Origin: Elymus sibiricus
Lineage: Eukaryota > Streptophyta > Magnoliopsida > Poales > Poaceae
DNA length: 64,000 nt
NCBI GenBank assembly: GCA_039707655.1
Contig: CM077676.1
Span: forward strand, 82,051,895 to 82,115,894
Reading direction: 5' to 3'
Notes under the pieces: generated by a model
The model's input: only the letters and a program-made list of their open reading frames with translations
Told to the model about the DNA's origin: nothing
The model's database searches: none
Part shown: piece after piece, positions 21,878 to 34,681 of the stretch
How positions within the stretch are numbered: position 1 is the first letter of the stretch
Layout of the letters: every line of letters starts with the position of its first letter
Made by a program: the position numbers and the translations under genes

Positions 21878-24800
21878 CGTAACCCTCTCAACTTTTTAGC
21901 ACATGCTATGTGGGTGAAATGATGATACCATGCCAAGTTTCAACCTTTTCAGAGTTCATTTGTAGTGCTTTTCAATTTCAGGGTCATTTAGCTCAAAAAA
22001 ATCATTAAATGCATGAAAAATAGCAAATGAAGTTAGAAAGGGTTGAAATTTGAGGATGTGGCTTTGAATGGTGCATATTGAATGCACAAAAATTCTGGAG
22101 TTGAAATAAGTTTAAAAAAATGAAATGCCTTTGTAACAGATGAGTTTTCGTTCGAAACCTTGATACTTCGTAGGACATGGTCCAGTTTGTACACGAAGTG
22201 CATCCAGTTTTTGCCGTAACCCTCTCTACTTTTTATCACATGCTATGTGGGTGAAATGATGATACCAGGCCAAGTTTCAACCTTTTCAGAGTTTATTTGT
22301 AGTGCTTTTCAATTTCAGGGTCATTTAGCTCAAGAAATCATTAAATGCATGAAAAATAGCAAATGAAGTTAGAAAGGGTTGAAATTTGAGGATGTGGCTT
22401 TGAATGGTGCATATTGAATGCACAAAAAGTCTGGAGTTGAAATAAGTTTAAAAAAATGAAATGCCTACCTAACAGATGAGTTTTCGTTCGAAACCTTGAT
22501 ACTTCGTAGGAGATGGTCCAGTTTGTACACGAAGTGCATCCAGTTTTTGCCGTAACCCTCTCAACTTTTTAGCACATGCTATGTGGGTGAAATGATGATA
22601 CCATGCCAAGTTTCAACCTTTTCAGAGTCCATTTGTAGTGCTTTTGAATTTCAGGATCATTTACCTCAAAAAAATCATTAAATGCATGAAAAATAGCAAA
22701 TGAAGTTAGAAAGGGTTGAAATTTGAGGATGTGGCTTTGAATGGTGCATATTGAATGCACAAAAAGTCTGGAGTTGAAATAAGTTTAGAAAAATGAAATG
22801 CCTTTGTAACAGATGAGTATTCGTTCGAAACCTTGATACTTCGTAGGAGATGGTCCAGTTTGTACACGAAGTGCATCCAGTTTTTGCCGTAACCCTCTCA
22901 ACTTTTTAGCACATGCTATGTGGGTGAAATGATGATACCATGCCAAGTTTCAACCTTTTCAGAGTTCATTTGTAGTGCTTTTCAATTTCAGGGTCATTTA
23001 GCTCAAAAAAATCATTAAATGCATGAAAAATAGCAAATGAAGTTAGAAAGGGTTGAAATTTGAGGATTTGGCTTTCAATGGTGCATATTGAATGCACAAA
23101 AAGTCTGGAGTTGAAATAAGTTTAAAAAAAATGAAATGCTTTTGTAACAGATGAGTTTTCCTCCGAAACCTTGATACTTCGAAGGAGATGGTCCAGTTTG
23201 TACACGAAGTGCATCCAGTTTTAGCCGTAACCCTCTCAACTTTTTAGCACATGCTATGTGGGTGAAATGATGATACCATGCCAAGTTTCAACCTTTTTAG
23301 AGTTCATTTGTAGTGCTTTTCAATTTCAGGGTCATTTAGCTCAAAAAAAATCATTAAATGCATGAAAAATAGCAAATGAAGTTAGAAAGGGTTGAAATTT
23401 GAGGATGTGGCTTTGAATGGTGCATATTGAATGCACAAAAAGTCTGGAGTTGAAATAAGTTTAAAAAAAATGAAATGCTTTTGTAACAGATGAGTTTTCG
23501 TCCGAAACCTTGATACTTCGAAGGAGATGGTCCAGTTTGTACACGAAGTGCATCCAGTTTTTGCCGTAACCCTCTGAACTTTTTAGCACATGCTATGTGG
23601 GTGAAATGATGATACCATGCCAAGTTTCAACCTTTTCAGAGTTTATTTGTAGTGCTTTTCAATTTCAGGGTCATTTAGCTCAAAAAAATCATTAAATGCA
23701 TGAAAAATAGCAAATGAAGTTAGAAAGGGTTGAAATTTGAGGATGTGGCTTTGAATGGTGCATATTGAATGCACAAAAAGTCTGGAGTTGAAATAAGTTT
23801 AAAAAAAATGAAATGCTTTTGTAACAGATGAGTTTTCGTCCGAAACCTTGATACTTCGAAGGAGATGGTCCAGTTTGTACACGAAGTGCATCCAGTTTTT
23901 GCCGTAACCCTCTCAACTTTTTAGCACATGCTATGTGGGTGAAATGATGATACCATGCCAAGTTTCAACCTTTTCAGAGTCCATTTGTAGTGCTTTTGAA
24001 TTTCAGGGTCATTTAGCTCAAAAAAATCATTAAATGCATGAAAAATAGCAAATGAAGTTAGAAAGGGTTGAAATTTGAGGATGTGGCTTTGAATGGTGCA
24101 TATTGAATGCACAAAAAGTCTGGAGTTGAAATAAGTTTAGAAAAATGAAATGCCTTTGTAACAGATGAGTTTTCGTCCGAAACCTTGATACTTCGAAGGA
24201 GATGGTCCAGTTTGTACACGAAGTGCATCCAGTTTTTGCCGTAACCCTCTCAACTTTTTAGCACATGCTATGTGGGTGAAATGATGATACCATGCCAAGT
24301 TTCAACCTTTTCAGAGTTCATTTGTAGTGCTTTTCAATTTCAGGGTCATTTAGCTCAGAAAAATCATTAAATGCATGAAAAATAGCAAATGAAGTTAGAA
24401 AGGGTTGAAATTTGAGGATTTGGCTTCGAATGGTGACTATTGAATGCACAAAAATCTGAAGTTGAAATAAGTTTAAAAAAATGAAATGCCTTTGTAACAG
24501 ATGAGTTATCTTCCGAAACCTTGATACTTCGAAGGAGATGGTCCAGTTTGTACACGAAGTGCATCCAGTTTTTGCCGTAACCCTCTCAACTTTTGAGCAC
24601 ATGCTATGTGGGTGAAATGATGATACCATGCCAAGTTTCAACCTTTTCAGAGTTCATTGGCATTGCTTTTCAATTTCAGGGTCATTTAGCTCAAAAAAAT
24701 CATTAAATGCATGAAAAATAGAAAATGAAGTTAGAAAGGGTTGAAATTTGAGGATGTGGCTTTGAATGGTGCATATTGAATGCACAAAAAGTCTGGAGTT

Positions 24801-24912
24801 GAAATAAGTTTAAAAAAATGAAATGCCTTTGTAACAGATGAGTTTTCGTCCGAAACCTTGATACTTCGTAGGACATGGTCCAGTTTGTACACGAAGTGCA
24901 TCCAGTTTTTGC
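21878..24912. repeat. 9-mer HOR unit sharing private variants with its left neighbour
   Basis: The order is a-b-c-d-e-f'-c'-g-h. The first four monomers repeat those at 19180 almost base for base, including GCCTACCTAAC near 22465 and TTTACCTC near 22661. It has the extra f' that the neighbour lacks. Its last monomer (24576) is an h/a hybrid with TTCATTGGCATT, CTCAAAAAAATC, GTCCGAAACC and CTTCGTAGGACATGG, and it ends GCCATAAC. Confidence 0.85.
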
Positions 24913-27268
24913 CATAACCCTCTCTACTTTTTATCACATGCTATGTGGGTGAAATGATGATACCAGGCCAAGTTTCAACCTTTTCAGAGTTTATTTGTAG
25001 TGCTTTTCAATTTCAGGGTCATTTAGCTCAAGAAATCATTAAATGCATGAAAAATAGAAAATGAAGTTAGAAAGGGTTGAAATTTGAGGATGTGGCTTTG
25101 AATGGTGCATATTGAATGCACAAAAAGTCTGGAGTTGAAATAAGTTTAAAAAAATGAAATGCCTTTGTAACAGATGAGTTTTCGTTCGAAACCTTGATAC
25201 TTCGTAGGAGATGGTCCAGTTTGTACACGAAGTGCATCCAGTTTTTGCCGTAACCCTCTCTACTTTTTATCACATGCTATGTGGGTGAAATGATGATACC
25301 AGGCCAAGTTTCAACCTTTTCAGAGTCCATTTGTAGTGCTTTTGAATTTCAGGGTCATTTAGCTCAAGAAATCATTAAATGCATGAAAAATAGCAAATGA
25401 AGTTAGAAAGGGTTGAAATTTGAGGATGTGGCTTTGAATGGTGCATATTGAATGCACAAAAAGTCTGGAGTTGAAATAAGTTTAAAAAAATGAAATGCCT
25501 TTCTAACAGATGAGTTTTCGTTCGAAACCTTGATACTTCGTAGGAGATGGTCCAGTTTGTACACGAAGTGCATCCAGTTTTTGCCGTAACCCTCTCAACT
25601 TTTTAGCACATGCTATGTGGGTGAAATGATGATACCATGCCAAGTTTCAACCTTTTCAGAGTCCATTTGTAGTGCTTTTGAATTTCAGGGTCATTTAGCT
25701 CAAAAAAATCATTAAATGCATGAAAAATAGCAAATGAAGTTAGAAAGGGTTGAAATTTGAGGATTTGGCTTTGAATGGTGCATATTGAATGCACAAAAAG
25801 TCTGGAGTTGAAATAAGTTTAGAAAAATGAAATGCCTTTGTAACAGATGAGTATTCGTTCGAAACCTTGATACTTCGTAGGAGATGGTCCAGTTTGTACA
25901 CGAAGTGCATCCAGTTTTTGCCGTAACCCTCTCAACTTTTTAGCACATGCTATGTGGGTGAAATGATGATACCATGCCAAGTTTCAACCTTTTCAGAGTT
26001 CATTTGTAGTGCTTTTCAATTTCAGGGTCATTTAGCTCAAAAAATCATTAAATGCATGAAAAATAGCAAATGAAGTTAGAAAGGGTTGAAATTTGAGGAT
26101 TTGGCTTTCAATGGTGCATATTGAATGCACAAAAAGTCTGGAGTTGAAATAAGTTTAAAAAAAATGAAATGCTTTTGTAACAGATGAGTTTTCGTCCGAA
26201 ACCTTGATACTTCGAAGGAGATGGTCCAGTTTGTACACGAAGTGCATCCAGTTTTTGCCGTAACCCTCTCAACTTTTTAGCACATGCTATGTGGGTGAAA
26301 TGATGATACCATGCCAAGTTTCAACCTTTTCAGAGTCCATTTGTAGTGCTTTTGAATTTCAGGGTCATTTAGCTCAAAAAAATCATTAAATGCATGAAAA
26401 ATAGCAAATGAAGTTAGAAAGGGTTGAAATTTGAGGATGTGGCTTTGAATGGTGCATATTGAATGCACAAAAAGTCTGGAGTTGAAATAAGTTTAGAAAA
26501 ATGAAATGCCTTTGTAACAGATGAGTTTTCGTCCGAAACCTTGATACTTCGAAGGAGATGGTCCAGTTTGTACATGAAGTGCATCCAGTTTTTGCTGTAA
26601 CCCTCTCAACTTTTTAGCACATGCTATGTGGGTGAAATGATGATACCATGCCAAGTTTCAACCTTTTCAGAGTTCATTGGCATTGCTTTTCAATTTCAGG
26701 GTCATTTAGCGCAAAAAATCATTAAATGCATGACAAATAGCAAATGAAGTTAGAAAGGGTTGAAATTTGAGGATTTGGCTTCGAATGGTGACTATTGAAT
26801 GCACAAAAATCTGAAGTTGAAATAAGTTTAAAAAAATGAAATGCTTTTGTAACAGATGAGTTTTCGTCCGAAACCTTGATACTTCGAAGGAGATGGTCCA
26901 GTTTGTACACGAAGTGCATCCAGTTTTTGCCGTAACCCTCTCAACTTTTGAGCACATGCTATGTGGGTGAAATGATGATACCATGCCAAGTTTCAACCTT
27001 TTCAGAGTTCATTTGTAGTGCTTTTCAATTTCAGGGTCATTTAGCTCAAAAAAATCATTAAATGCATGAAAAATAGAAAATGAAGTTAGAAAGGGTTGAA
27101 ATTTGAGGATGTGGCTTTGAATGGTGCATATTGAATGCACAAAAAGTCTGGAGTTGAAATAAGTTTAAAAAAAATGAAATGCTTTTGTAACAGATGAGTT
27201 TTCGTCCGAAACCTTGATACTTCGTAGGACATGGTCCAGTTTGTACACGAAGTGCATCCAGTTTTTGC
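24913..27268. repeat. Mosaic patch of seven hybrid monomers
   Basis: Starts are 24913, 25249, 25585, 25922, 26259, 26596 and 26931. Several monomers combine markers that are separate elsewhere: 24913 has a b start and an a end; 25249 has b markers around a c core (TCCATTTG with CTCAAGAAATC); 26596 has h (TTCATTGGCATT, GCGC) joined to g (GGTGACT) and an h-like end. The variant ATAGAAAATG appears at 24720, 25056, 27074 and 27414. The patch looks like a hotspot of exchange or conversion. Confidence 0.8.
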
Positions 27269-29965
27269 CGTAACCCTCTCAACTTTTTATCACATGCTAT
27301 GTGGGTGAAATGATGATACCATGCCAAGTTTCAACCTTTTCAGAGTTCATTTGTAGTGCTTTTCAATTTCAGGGTCATTTAGCTCAAAAAAATCATTAAA
27401 TGCATGAAAAATAGAAAATGAAGTTAGAAAGGGTTGAAATTTGAGGATGTGGCTTTGAATGGTGCATATTGAATGCACAAAAAGTCTGGAGTTGAAATAA
27501 GTTTAAAAAAATGAAATGCCTTTGTAACAGATGAGTTTTCGTTCGAAACCTTGATACTTCGTAGGACATGGTCCAGTTTGTACACGAAGTGCATCCAGTT
27601 TTTGCCGTAACCCTCTCTACTTTTTATCACATGCTATGTGGGTGAAATGATGATACCAGGCCAAGTTTCAACCTTTTCAGAGTTTATTTGTAGTGCTTTT
27701 CAATTTCAGGGTCATTTAGCTCAAGAAATCATTAAATGCATGAAAAATAGCAAATGAAGTTAGAAAGGGTTGAAATTTGAGGATGTGGCTTTGAATGGTG
27801 CATATTGAATGCACAAAAAGTCTGGAGTTGAAATAAGTTTAAAAAAATGAAATGCCTTTCTAACAGATGAGTTTTCGTTCGAAACCTTGATACTTCGTAG
27901 GAGATGGTCCAGTTTGTACACGAAGTGCATCCAGTTTTTGCCGTAACCCTCTCAACTTTTTAGCACATGCTATGTGGGTGAAATGATGATACCATGCCAA
28001 GTTTCAACCTTTTCAGAGTCCATTTGTAGTGCTTTTGAATTTCAGGGTCATTTAGCTCAAAAAAATCATTAAATGCATGAAAAATAGCAAATGAAGTTAG
28101 AAAGGGTTGAAATTTGAGGATGTGGCTTTGAATGGTGCATATTGAATGCACAAAAAGTCTGGAGTTGAAATAAGTTTAGAAAAATGAAATGCCTTTGTAA
28201 CAGATGAGTATTCGTTCGAAACCTTGATACTTCGTAGGAGATGGTCCAGTTTGTACACGAAGTGCATCCAGTTTTTGCCGTAACCCTCTCAACTTTTTAG
28301 CACATGCTATGTGGGTGAAATGATGATACCATGCCAAGTTTCAACCTTTTCAGAGTTCATTTGTAGTGCTTTTCAATTTCAGGGTCATTTAGCTCAAAAA
28401 ATCATTAAATGCATGAAAAATAGCAAATGAAGTTAGAAAGGGTTGAAATTTGAGGATGTGGCTTTCAATGGTGCATATTGAATGCACAAAAAGTCTGGAG
28501 TTGAAATAAGTTTAAAAAAAATGAAATGCTTTTGTAACAGATGAGTTTTCGTCCGAAACCTTGATACTTCGAAGGAGATGGTCCAGTTTGTACACGAAGT
28601 GCATCCAGTTTTAGCCGTAACCCTCTCACCTTTTTAGCACATGCTATGTGGGTGAAATGATGATACCATGCCAAGTTTCAACCTTTTTAGAGTTCATTTG
28701 TAGTGCTTTTCAATTTCAGGGTCATTTAGCTCAAAAAAAATCATTAAATGCATGAAAAATAGCAAATGAAGTTAGAAAGGGTTGAAATTTGAGGATGTGG
28801 CTTTGAATGGTGCATATTTAATGCACAAAAAGTCTGGAGTTGAAATAAGTTTAAAAAAAATGAAATGCTTTTGTAACAGATGAGTTTTCGTCCGAAACCT
28901 TGATACTTCGAAGGAGATGGTCCAGTTTGTACACGAAGTGCATCCAGTTTTTGCTGTAACCCTCTGAACTTTTTAGCACATGCTATGTGCGTGAAATGAT
29001 GATACCATGCCAAGTTTCAACCTTTTCAGAGTTCATTTGTAGTGCTTTTCAATTTCAGGGTCATTTAGCTCAGAAAAATCATTAAATGCATGAAAAATAG
29101 CAAATGAAGTTAGAAAGGGTTGAAATTTGAGGATGTGGCTTTGAATGGTGCATATTGAATGCACAAAAAGTCTGGAGTTGAAATAAGTTTAAAAAAAATG
29201 AAATGCCTTTGTAACAGATGAGTTTTCGTCCGAAACCTTGATACTTCGAAGGAGATGGTCCAGTTTGTACATGAAGTGCATCCAGTTTTTGCTGTAACCC
29301 TCTCAACTTTTTAGCACATGCTATGTGCGTGAAATGATGATACCATGCCAAGTTTCAACCTTTTCAGAGTTCATTTGTAGTGCTTTTCAATTTCAGGGTC
29401 ATTTAGCTCAGAAAAATCATTAAATGCATGAAAAATAGCAAATGAAGTTAGAAAGGGTTGAAATTTGAGGATTTGGCTTCGAATGGTGACTATTGAATGC
29501 ACAAAAATCTGAAGTTGAAATAAGTTTAAAAAAATGAAATGCCTTTGTAACAGATGAATTATCTTCCGAAACCTTGATACTTCGAAGGAGATGGTCCAGT
29601 TTGTACACGAAGTGCATCCAGTTTTTGCCGTAACCCTCTCAACTTTTTAGCACATGCTATGTGGGTGAAATGATGATACCATGCCAAGTTTCAACCTTTT
29701 CAGAGTTCATTGGCAGTGCTTTTCAATTTCAGGGTCATTTAGCGCAAAAAATCATTAAATGCATGAAAAATAGCAAATGAAGTTAGAAAGGTTTGAAATT
29801 TGAGGATGTGGCTTTGAATGGTGCATATTGAATGCACAAAAAGTCTGGAGTTGAAATAAGTTTAAAAAAAATGAAATGCTTTTGTAACAGATGAGTTTTC
29901 GTCCGAAACCTTGATACTTCGAAGGAGATGGTCCAGTTTGTACACGAAGTGCATCCAGTTTTTGC
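27269..29965. repeat. 8-mer HOR unit (a-h), near copy of 34682-37379
   Basis: Starts are 27269, 27606, 27942, 28279, 28616, 28955, 29293 and 29629. The order is canonical and it corresponds to the 34682 unit at +7413 bp. Both have GGTTTGAAATTTG in h. The f here is unusual: it carries CTCAGAAAAATC, and f and the preceding e share ATGTGCGTGAAATG, seen only in this unit. Confidence 0.87.
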
Positions 29966-30977
29966 CGTAACCCTCTCAACTTTTTAGCACATGCTATGTG
30001 GGTGAAATGATGATACCATGCCAAGTTTCAACCTTTTCAGAGTTCATTTGTAGTGCTTTTCAATTTCAGGGTCATTTAGCTCAAAAAAATCATTAAATGC
30101 ATGAAAAATAGCAAATGAAGTTAGAAAGGGTTGAAATTTGAGGATGTGGCTTTGAATGGTGCATATTGAATGCACAAAAAGTCTGGAGTTGAAATAAGTT
30201 TAAAAAAATGAAATGCCTTTGTAACAGATGAGTTTTCGTTCGAAACCTTGATACTTCGTAGGAGATGGTCCAGTTTGGACACGAAGTGCATCCAGTTTTT
30301 GCCGTAACCCTCTCAACTTTTTAGCACATGCTATGTGGGTGAAATGATGATACCATGCCAAGTTTCAACCTTTTCAGAGTTCATTGGCAGTGCTTTTCAA
30401 TTTCAGGGTCATTTAGCGCAAAAAATCATTAAATGCATGAAAAATAGCAAATGAAGTTAGAAAGGTTTGAAATTTGAGGATGTGGCTTTGAATGGTGCAT
30501 ATTGAATGCACAAAAAGTCTGGAGTTGAAATAAGTTTAAAAAAAATGAAATGCTTTTGTAACAGATGAGTTTTCGTCCGAAACCTTGATACTTCGAAGGA
30601 GATGGTCCAGTTTGTACACGAAGTGCATCCAGTTTTTGCCGTAACCCTCTCAACTTTTTAGCACATGCTATGTGGGTGAAATGATGATACCATGCCAAGT
30701 TTCAACCTTTTCAGAGTTCATTTGTAGTGCTTTTCAATTTCAGGGTCATTTAGCTCAAAAAAATCATTAAATGCATGAAAAATAGCAAATGAAGTTAGAA
30801 AGGGTTGAAATTTGAGGATGTGGCTTTGAATGGTGCATATTGAATGCACAAAAAGTCTGGAGTTGAAATAAGTTTAAAAAAAATGAAATGCTTTTGTAAC
30901 AGATGAGTTTTCGTCCGAAACCTTGATACTTCGAAGGAGATGGTCCAGTTTGTACACGAAGTGCATCCAGTTTTTGC
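29629..30977. repeat. Tandem duplication of an h-a dimer (674 bp)
   Basis: The h monomers at 29629 and 30303 are nearly identical, both with GGTTTGAAATTTG, and lie exactly 674 bp apart. Each is followed by an a-like monomer (29966 and 30640). The second a has an h/e-like 3' part (GCTTTTG, GTCCGAAACC). The first a has a private GTTTGGACACG near 30275. Confidence 0.85.
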
Positions 30978-32998
30978 CGTAACCCTCTCAACTTTTTAGC
31001 ACATGCTATGTGGGTGAAATGATGATACCATGCCAAGTTTCAACCTTTTCAGAGTTCATTTGTAGTGCTTTTCAATTTCAGGGTCATTTAGCTCAGAAAA
31101 ATCATTAAATGCATGAAAAATAGCAAATGAAGTTAGAAAGGGTTGAAATTTGAGGATTTGGCTTCGAATGGTGACTATTGAATGCACAAAAATCTGAAGT
31201 TGAAATAAGTTTAAAAAAATGAAATGCCTTTGTAACAGATGAATTATCTTCCGAAACCTTGATACTTCGAAGGAGATGGTCCAGTTTGTACACGAAGTGC
31301 ATCCAGTTTTTGCCGTAACCCTCTCAACTTTTGAGCACATGCTATGTGGGTGAAATGATGATACCATGCCAAGTTTCAACCTTTTCAGAGTTCATTGGCA
31401 TTGCTTTTCAATTTCAGGGTCATTTAGCGCAAAAAATCATTAAATGCATGAAAAATAGCAAATGAAGTTAGAAAGGGTTGAAATTTGAGGATGTGGCTTT
31501 GAATGGTGCATATTGAATGCACAAAAAGTCTGGAGTTGAAATAAGTTTAAAAAAAATGAAATGCTTTTGTAACAGATGAGTTTTCGTCCGAAACCTTGAT
31601 ACTTCGAAGGAGATGGTCCAGTTTGTACACGAAGTGCATCCAGTTTTTGCCGTAACCCTCTCAACTTTTTAGCACATGCTATGTGGGTGAAATGATGATA
31701 CCATGCCAAGTTTCAACCTTTTCAGAGTTCATTTGTAGTGCTTTTCAATTTCAGGGTCATTTAGCTCAAAAAAATCATTAAATGCATGAAAAATAGCAAA
31801 TGAAGTTAGAAAGGGTTGAAATTTGAGGATGTGGCTTTGAATGGTGCATATTGAATGCACAAAAAGTCTGGAGTTGAAATAAGTTTAAAAAAAATGAAAT
31901 GCTTTTGTAACAGATGAGTTTTCGTCCGAAACCTTGATACTTCGAAGGAGATGGTCCAGTTTGTACACGAAGTGCATCCAGTTTTTGCCGTAACCCTCTC
32001 AACTTTTTAGCACATGCTATGTGGGTGAAATGATGATACCATGCCAAGTTTCAACCTTTTCAGAGTCCATTTGTAGTGCTTTTGAATTTCAGGGTCATTT
32101 AGCTCAAAAAAATCATTAAATGCATGAAAAATAGCAAATGAAGTTAGAAAGGGTTGAAATTTGAGGATGTGGCTTTGAATGGTGCTTATTGAATGCACAA
32201 AAAGTCTGGAGTTGAAATAAGTTTAGAAAAATGAAATGCCTTTGTAACAGATGAGTTTTCGTCCGAAACCTTGATACTTCGAAGGAGATGGTCCAGTTTG
32301 TACATGAAGTGCATCCAGTTTTTGCTGTAACCCTCTCAACTTTTTAGCACATGCTATGTGGGTGAAATGATGATACCATGCCAAGTTTCAACCTTTTCAG
32401 AGTTCATTTGTAGTGCTTTTCAATTTCAGGGTCATTTAGCTCAGAAAAATCATTAAATGCATGAAAAATAGCAAATGAAGTTAGAAAGGGTTGAAATTTG
32501 AGGATTTGGCTTCGAATGGTGACTATTGAATGCACAAAAATCTGAAGTTGAAATAAGTTTAAAAAAATGAAATGCCTTTGTAACAGATGAATTATCTTCC
32601 GAAACCTTGATACTTCGAAGGAGATGGTCCAGTTTGTACACGAAGTGCATCCAGTTTTTGCCGTAACCCTCTCAACTTTTGAGCACATGCTATGTGGGTG
32701 AAATGATGATACCATGCCAAGTTTCAACCTTTTCAGAGTTCATTGGCATTGCTTTTCAATTTCAGGGTCATTTAGCGCAAAAAATCATTAAATGCATGAA
32801 AAATAGCAAATGAAGTTAGAAAGGGTTGAAATTTGAGGATGTGGCTTTGAATGGTGCATATTGAATGCACAAAAAGTCTGGAGTTGAAATAAGTTTAAAA
32901 AAAATGAAATGCTTTTGTAACAGATGAGTTTTCGTCCGAAACCTTGATACTTCGAAGGAGATGGTCCAGTTTGTACACGAAGTGCATCCAGTTTTTGC
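30978..32998. repeat. Reduced HOR units (g-h-a', then c'-g-h)
   Basis: Starts are 30978 (g), 31314 (h), 31651 (a'), 31989 (c'), 32326 (g) and 32662 (h). The repeated core is a'-c'-g-h, about 1348 bp. Types b, d, e and f are absent. Both h monomers have GAGCACATG. A private CTTATTG at 32183 breaks the small hairpin in the c' monomer. Confidence 0.83.
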
Positions 32999-34681
32999 CG
33001 TAACCCTCTCAACTTTTTAGCACATGCTATGTGGGTGAAATGATGATACCATGCCAAGTTTCAACCTTTTCAGAGTTCATTTGTAGTGCTTTTCAATTTC
33101 AGGGTCATTTAGCTCAAAAAAATCATTAAATGCATGAAAAATAGAAAATGAAGTTAGAAAGGGTTGAAATTTGAGGATGTGGCTTTGAATGGTGCATATT
33201 GAATGCACAAAAAGTCTGGAGTTGAAATAAGTTTAAAAAAATGAAATGCCTTTGTAACAGATGAGTTTTCGTTCGAAACCTTGATACTTCGTAGGACATG
33301 GTCCAGTTTGTACACGAAGTGCATCCAGTTTTTGCCGTAACCCTCTCTACTTTTTATCACATGCTATGTGGGTGAAATGATGATACCAGGCCAAGTTTCA
33401 ACCTTTTCAGAGTTTATTTGTAGTGCTTTTCAATTTCAGGGTCATTTAGCTCAAGAAATCATTAAATGCATGAAAAATAGCAAATGAAGTTAGAAAGGGT
33501 TGAAATTTGAGGATTTGGCTTTGAATGGTGCATATTGAATGCACAAAAAGTCTGGAGTTGAAATAAGTTTAAAAAAATGAAATGCCTTTGTAACAGATGA
33601 GTTTTCGTTCGAAACCTTGATACTTCGTAGGAGATGGTCCAGTTTGTACACGAAGTGCATCCAGTTTTTGCCGTAACCCTCTCAACTTTTTAGCACATGC
33701 TATGTGGGTGAAATGATGATACCATGCCAAGTTTCAACCTTTTCAGAGTCCATTTGTAGTGCTTTTGAATTTCAGGGTCATTTAGCTCAAAAAAATCATT
33801 AAATGCATGAAAAATAGCAAATGAAGTTAGAAAGGGTTGAAATTTGAGGATGTGGCTTTGAATGGTGCATATTGAATGCACAAAAAGTCTGGAGTTGAAA
33901 TAAGTTTAGAAAAATGAAATGCCTTTGTAACAGATGAGTTTTCGTCCGAAACCTTGATACTTCGAAGGAGATGGTCCAGTTTGTACATGAAGTGCATCCA
34001 GTTTTTGCTGTAACCCTCTCAACTTTTTAGCACATGCTATGTGGGTGAAATGATGATACCATGCCAAGTTTCAACCTTTTCAGAGTTCATTTGTAGTGCT
34101 TTTCAATTTCAGGGTCATTTAGCTCAGAAAAATCATTAAATGCATGAAAAATAGCAAATGAAGTTAGAAAGGGTTGAAATTTGAGGATTTGGCTTCGAAT
34201 GGTGACTATTGAATGCACAAAAATCTGAAGTTGAAATAAGTTTAAAAAAATGAAATGCCTTTGTAACAGATGAATTATCTTCCGAAACCTTGATACTTCG
34301 AAGGAGATGGTCCAGTTTGTACACGAAGTGCATCCAGTTTTTGCCGTAACCCTCTCAACTTTTGAGCACATGCTATGTGGGTGAAATGATGATACCATGC
34401 CAAGTTTCAACCTTTTCAGAGTTCATTGGCATTGCTTTTCAATTTCAGGGTCATTTAGCGCAAAAAATCATTAAATGCATGAAAAATAGCAAATGAAGTT
34501 AGAAAGGGTTGAAATTTGAGGATGTGGCTTTGAATGGTGCATATTGAATGCACAAAAAGTCTGGAGTTGAAATAAGTTTAAAAAAAATGAAATGCTTTTG
34601 TAACAGATGAGTTTTCGTCCGAAACCTTGATACTTCGAAGGAGATGGTCCAGTTTGTACACGAAGTGCATCCAGTTTTTGC
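32999..34681. repeat. 5-mer HOR derivative (a-b-c'-g-h)
   Basis: Starts are 32999, 33336, 33672, 34009 and 34345 (1683 bp). Types d, e and f are missing; the c monomer has the f-type 3' end (ACATGAAG, GCTGTAAC). The junction c'/g/h matches 31989-32998, which suggests that c' arose once and was copied. Confidence 0.85.
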
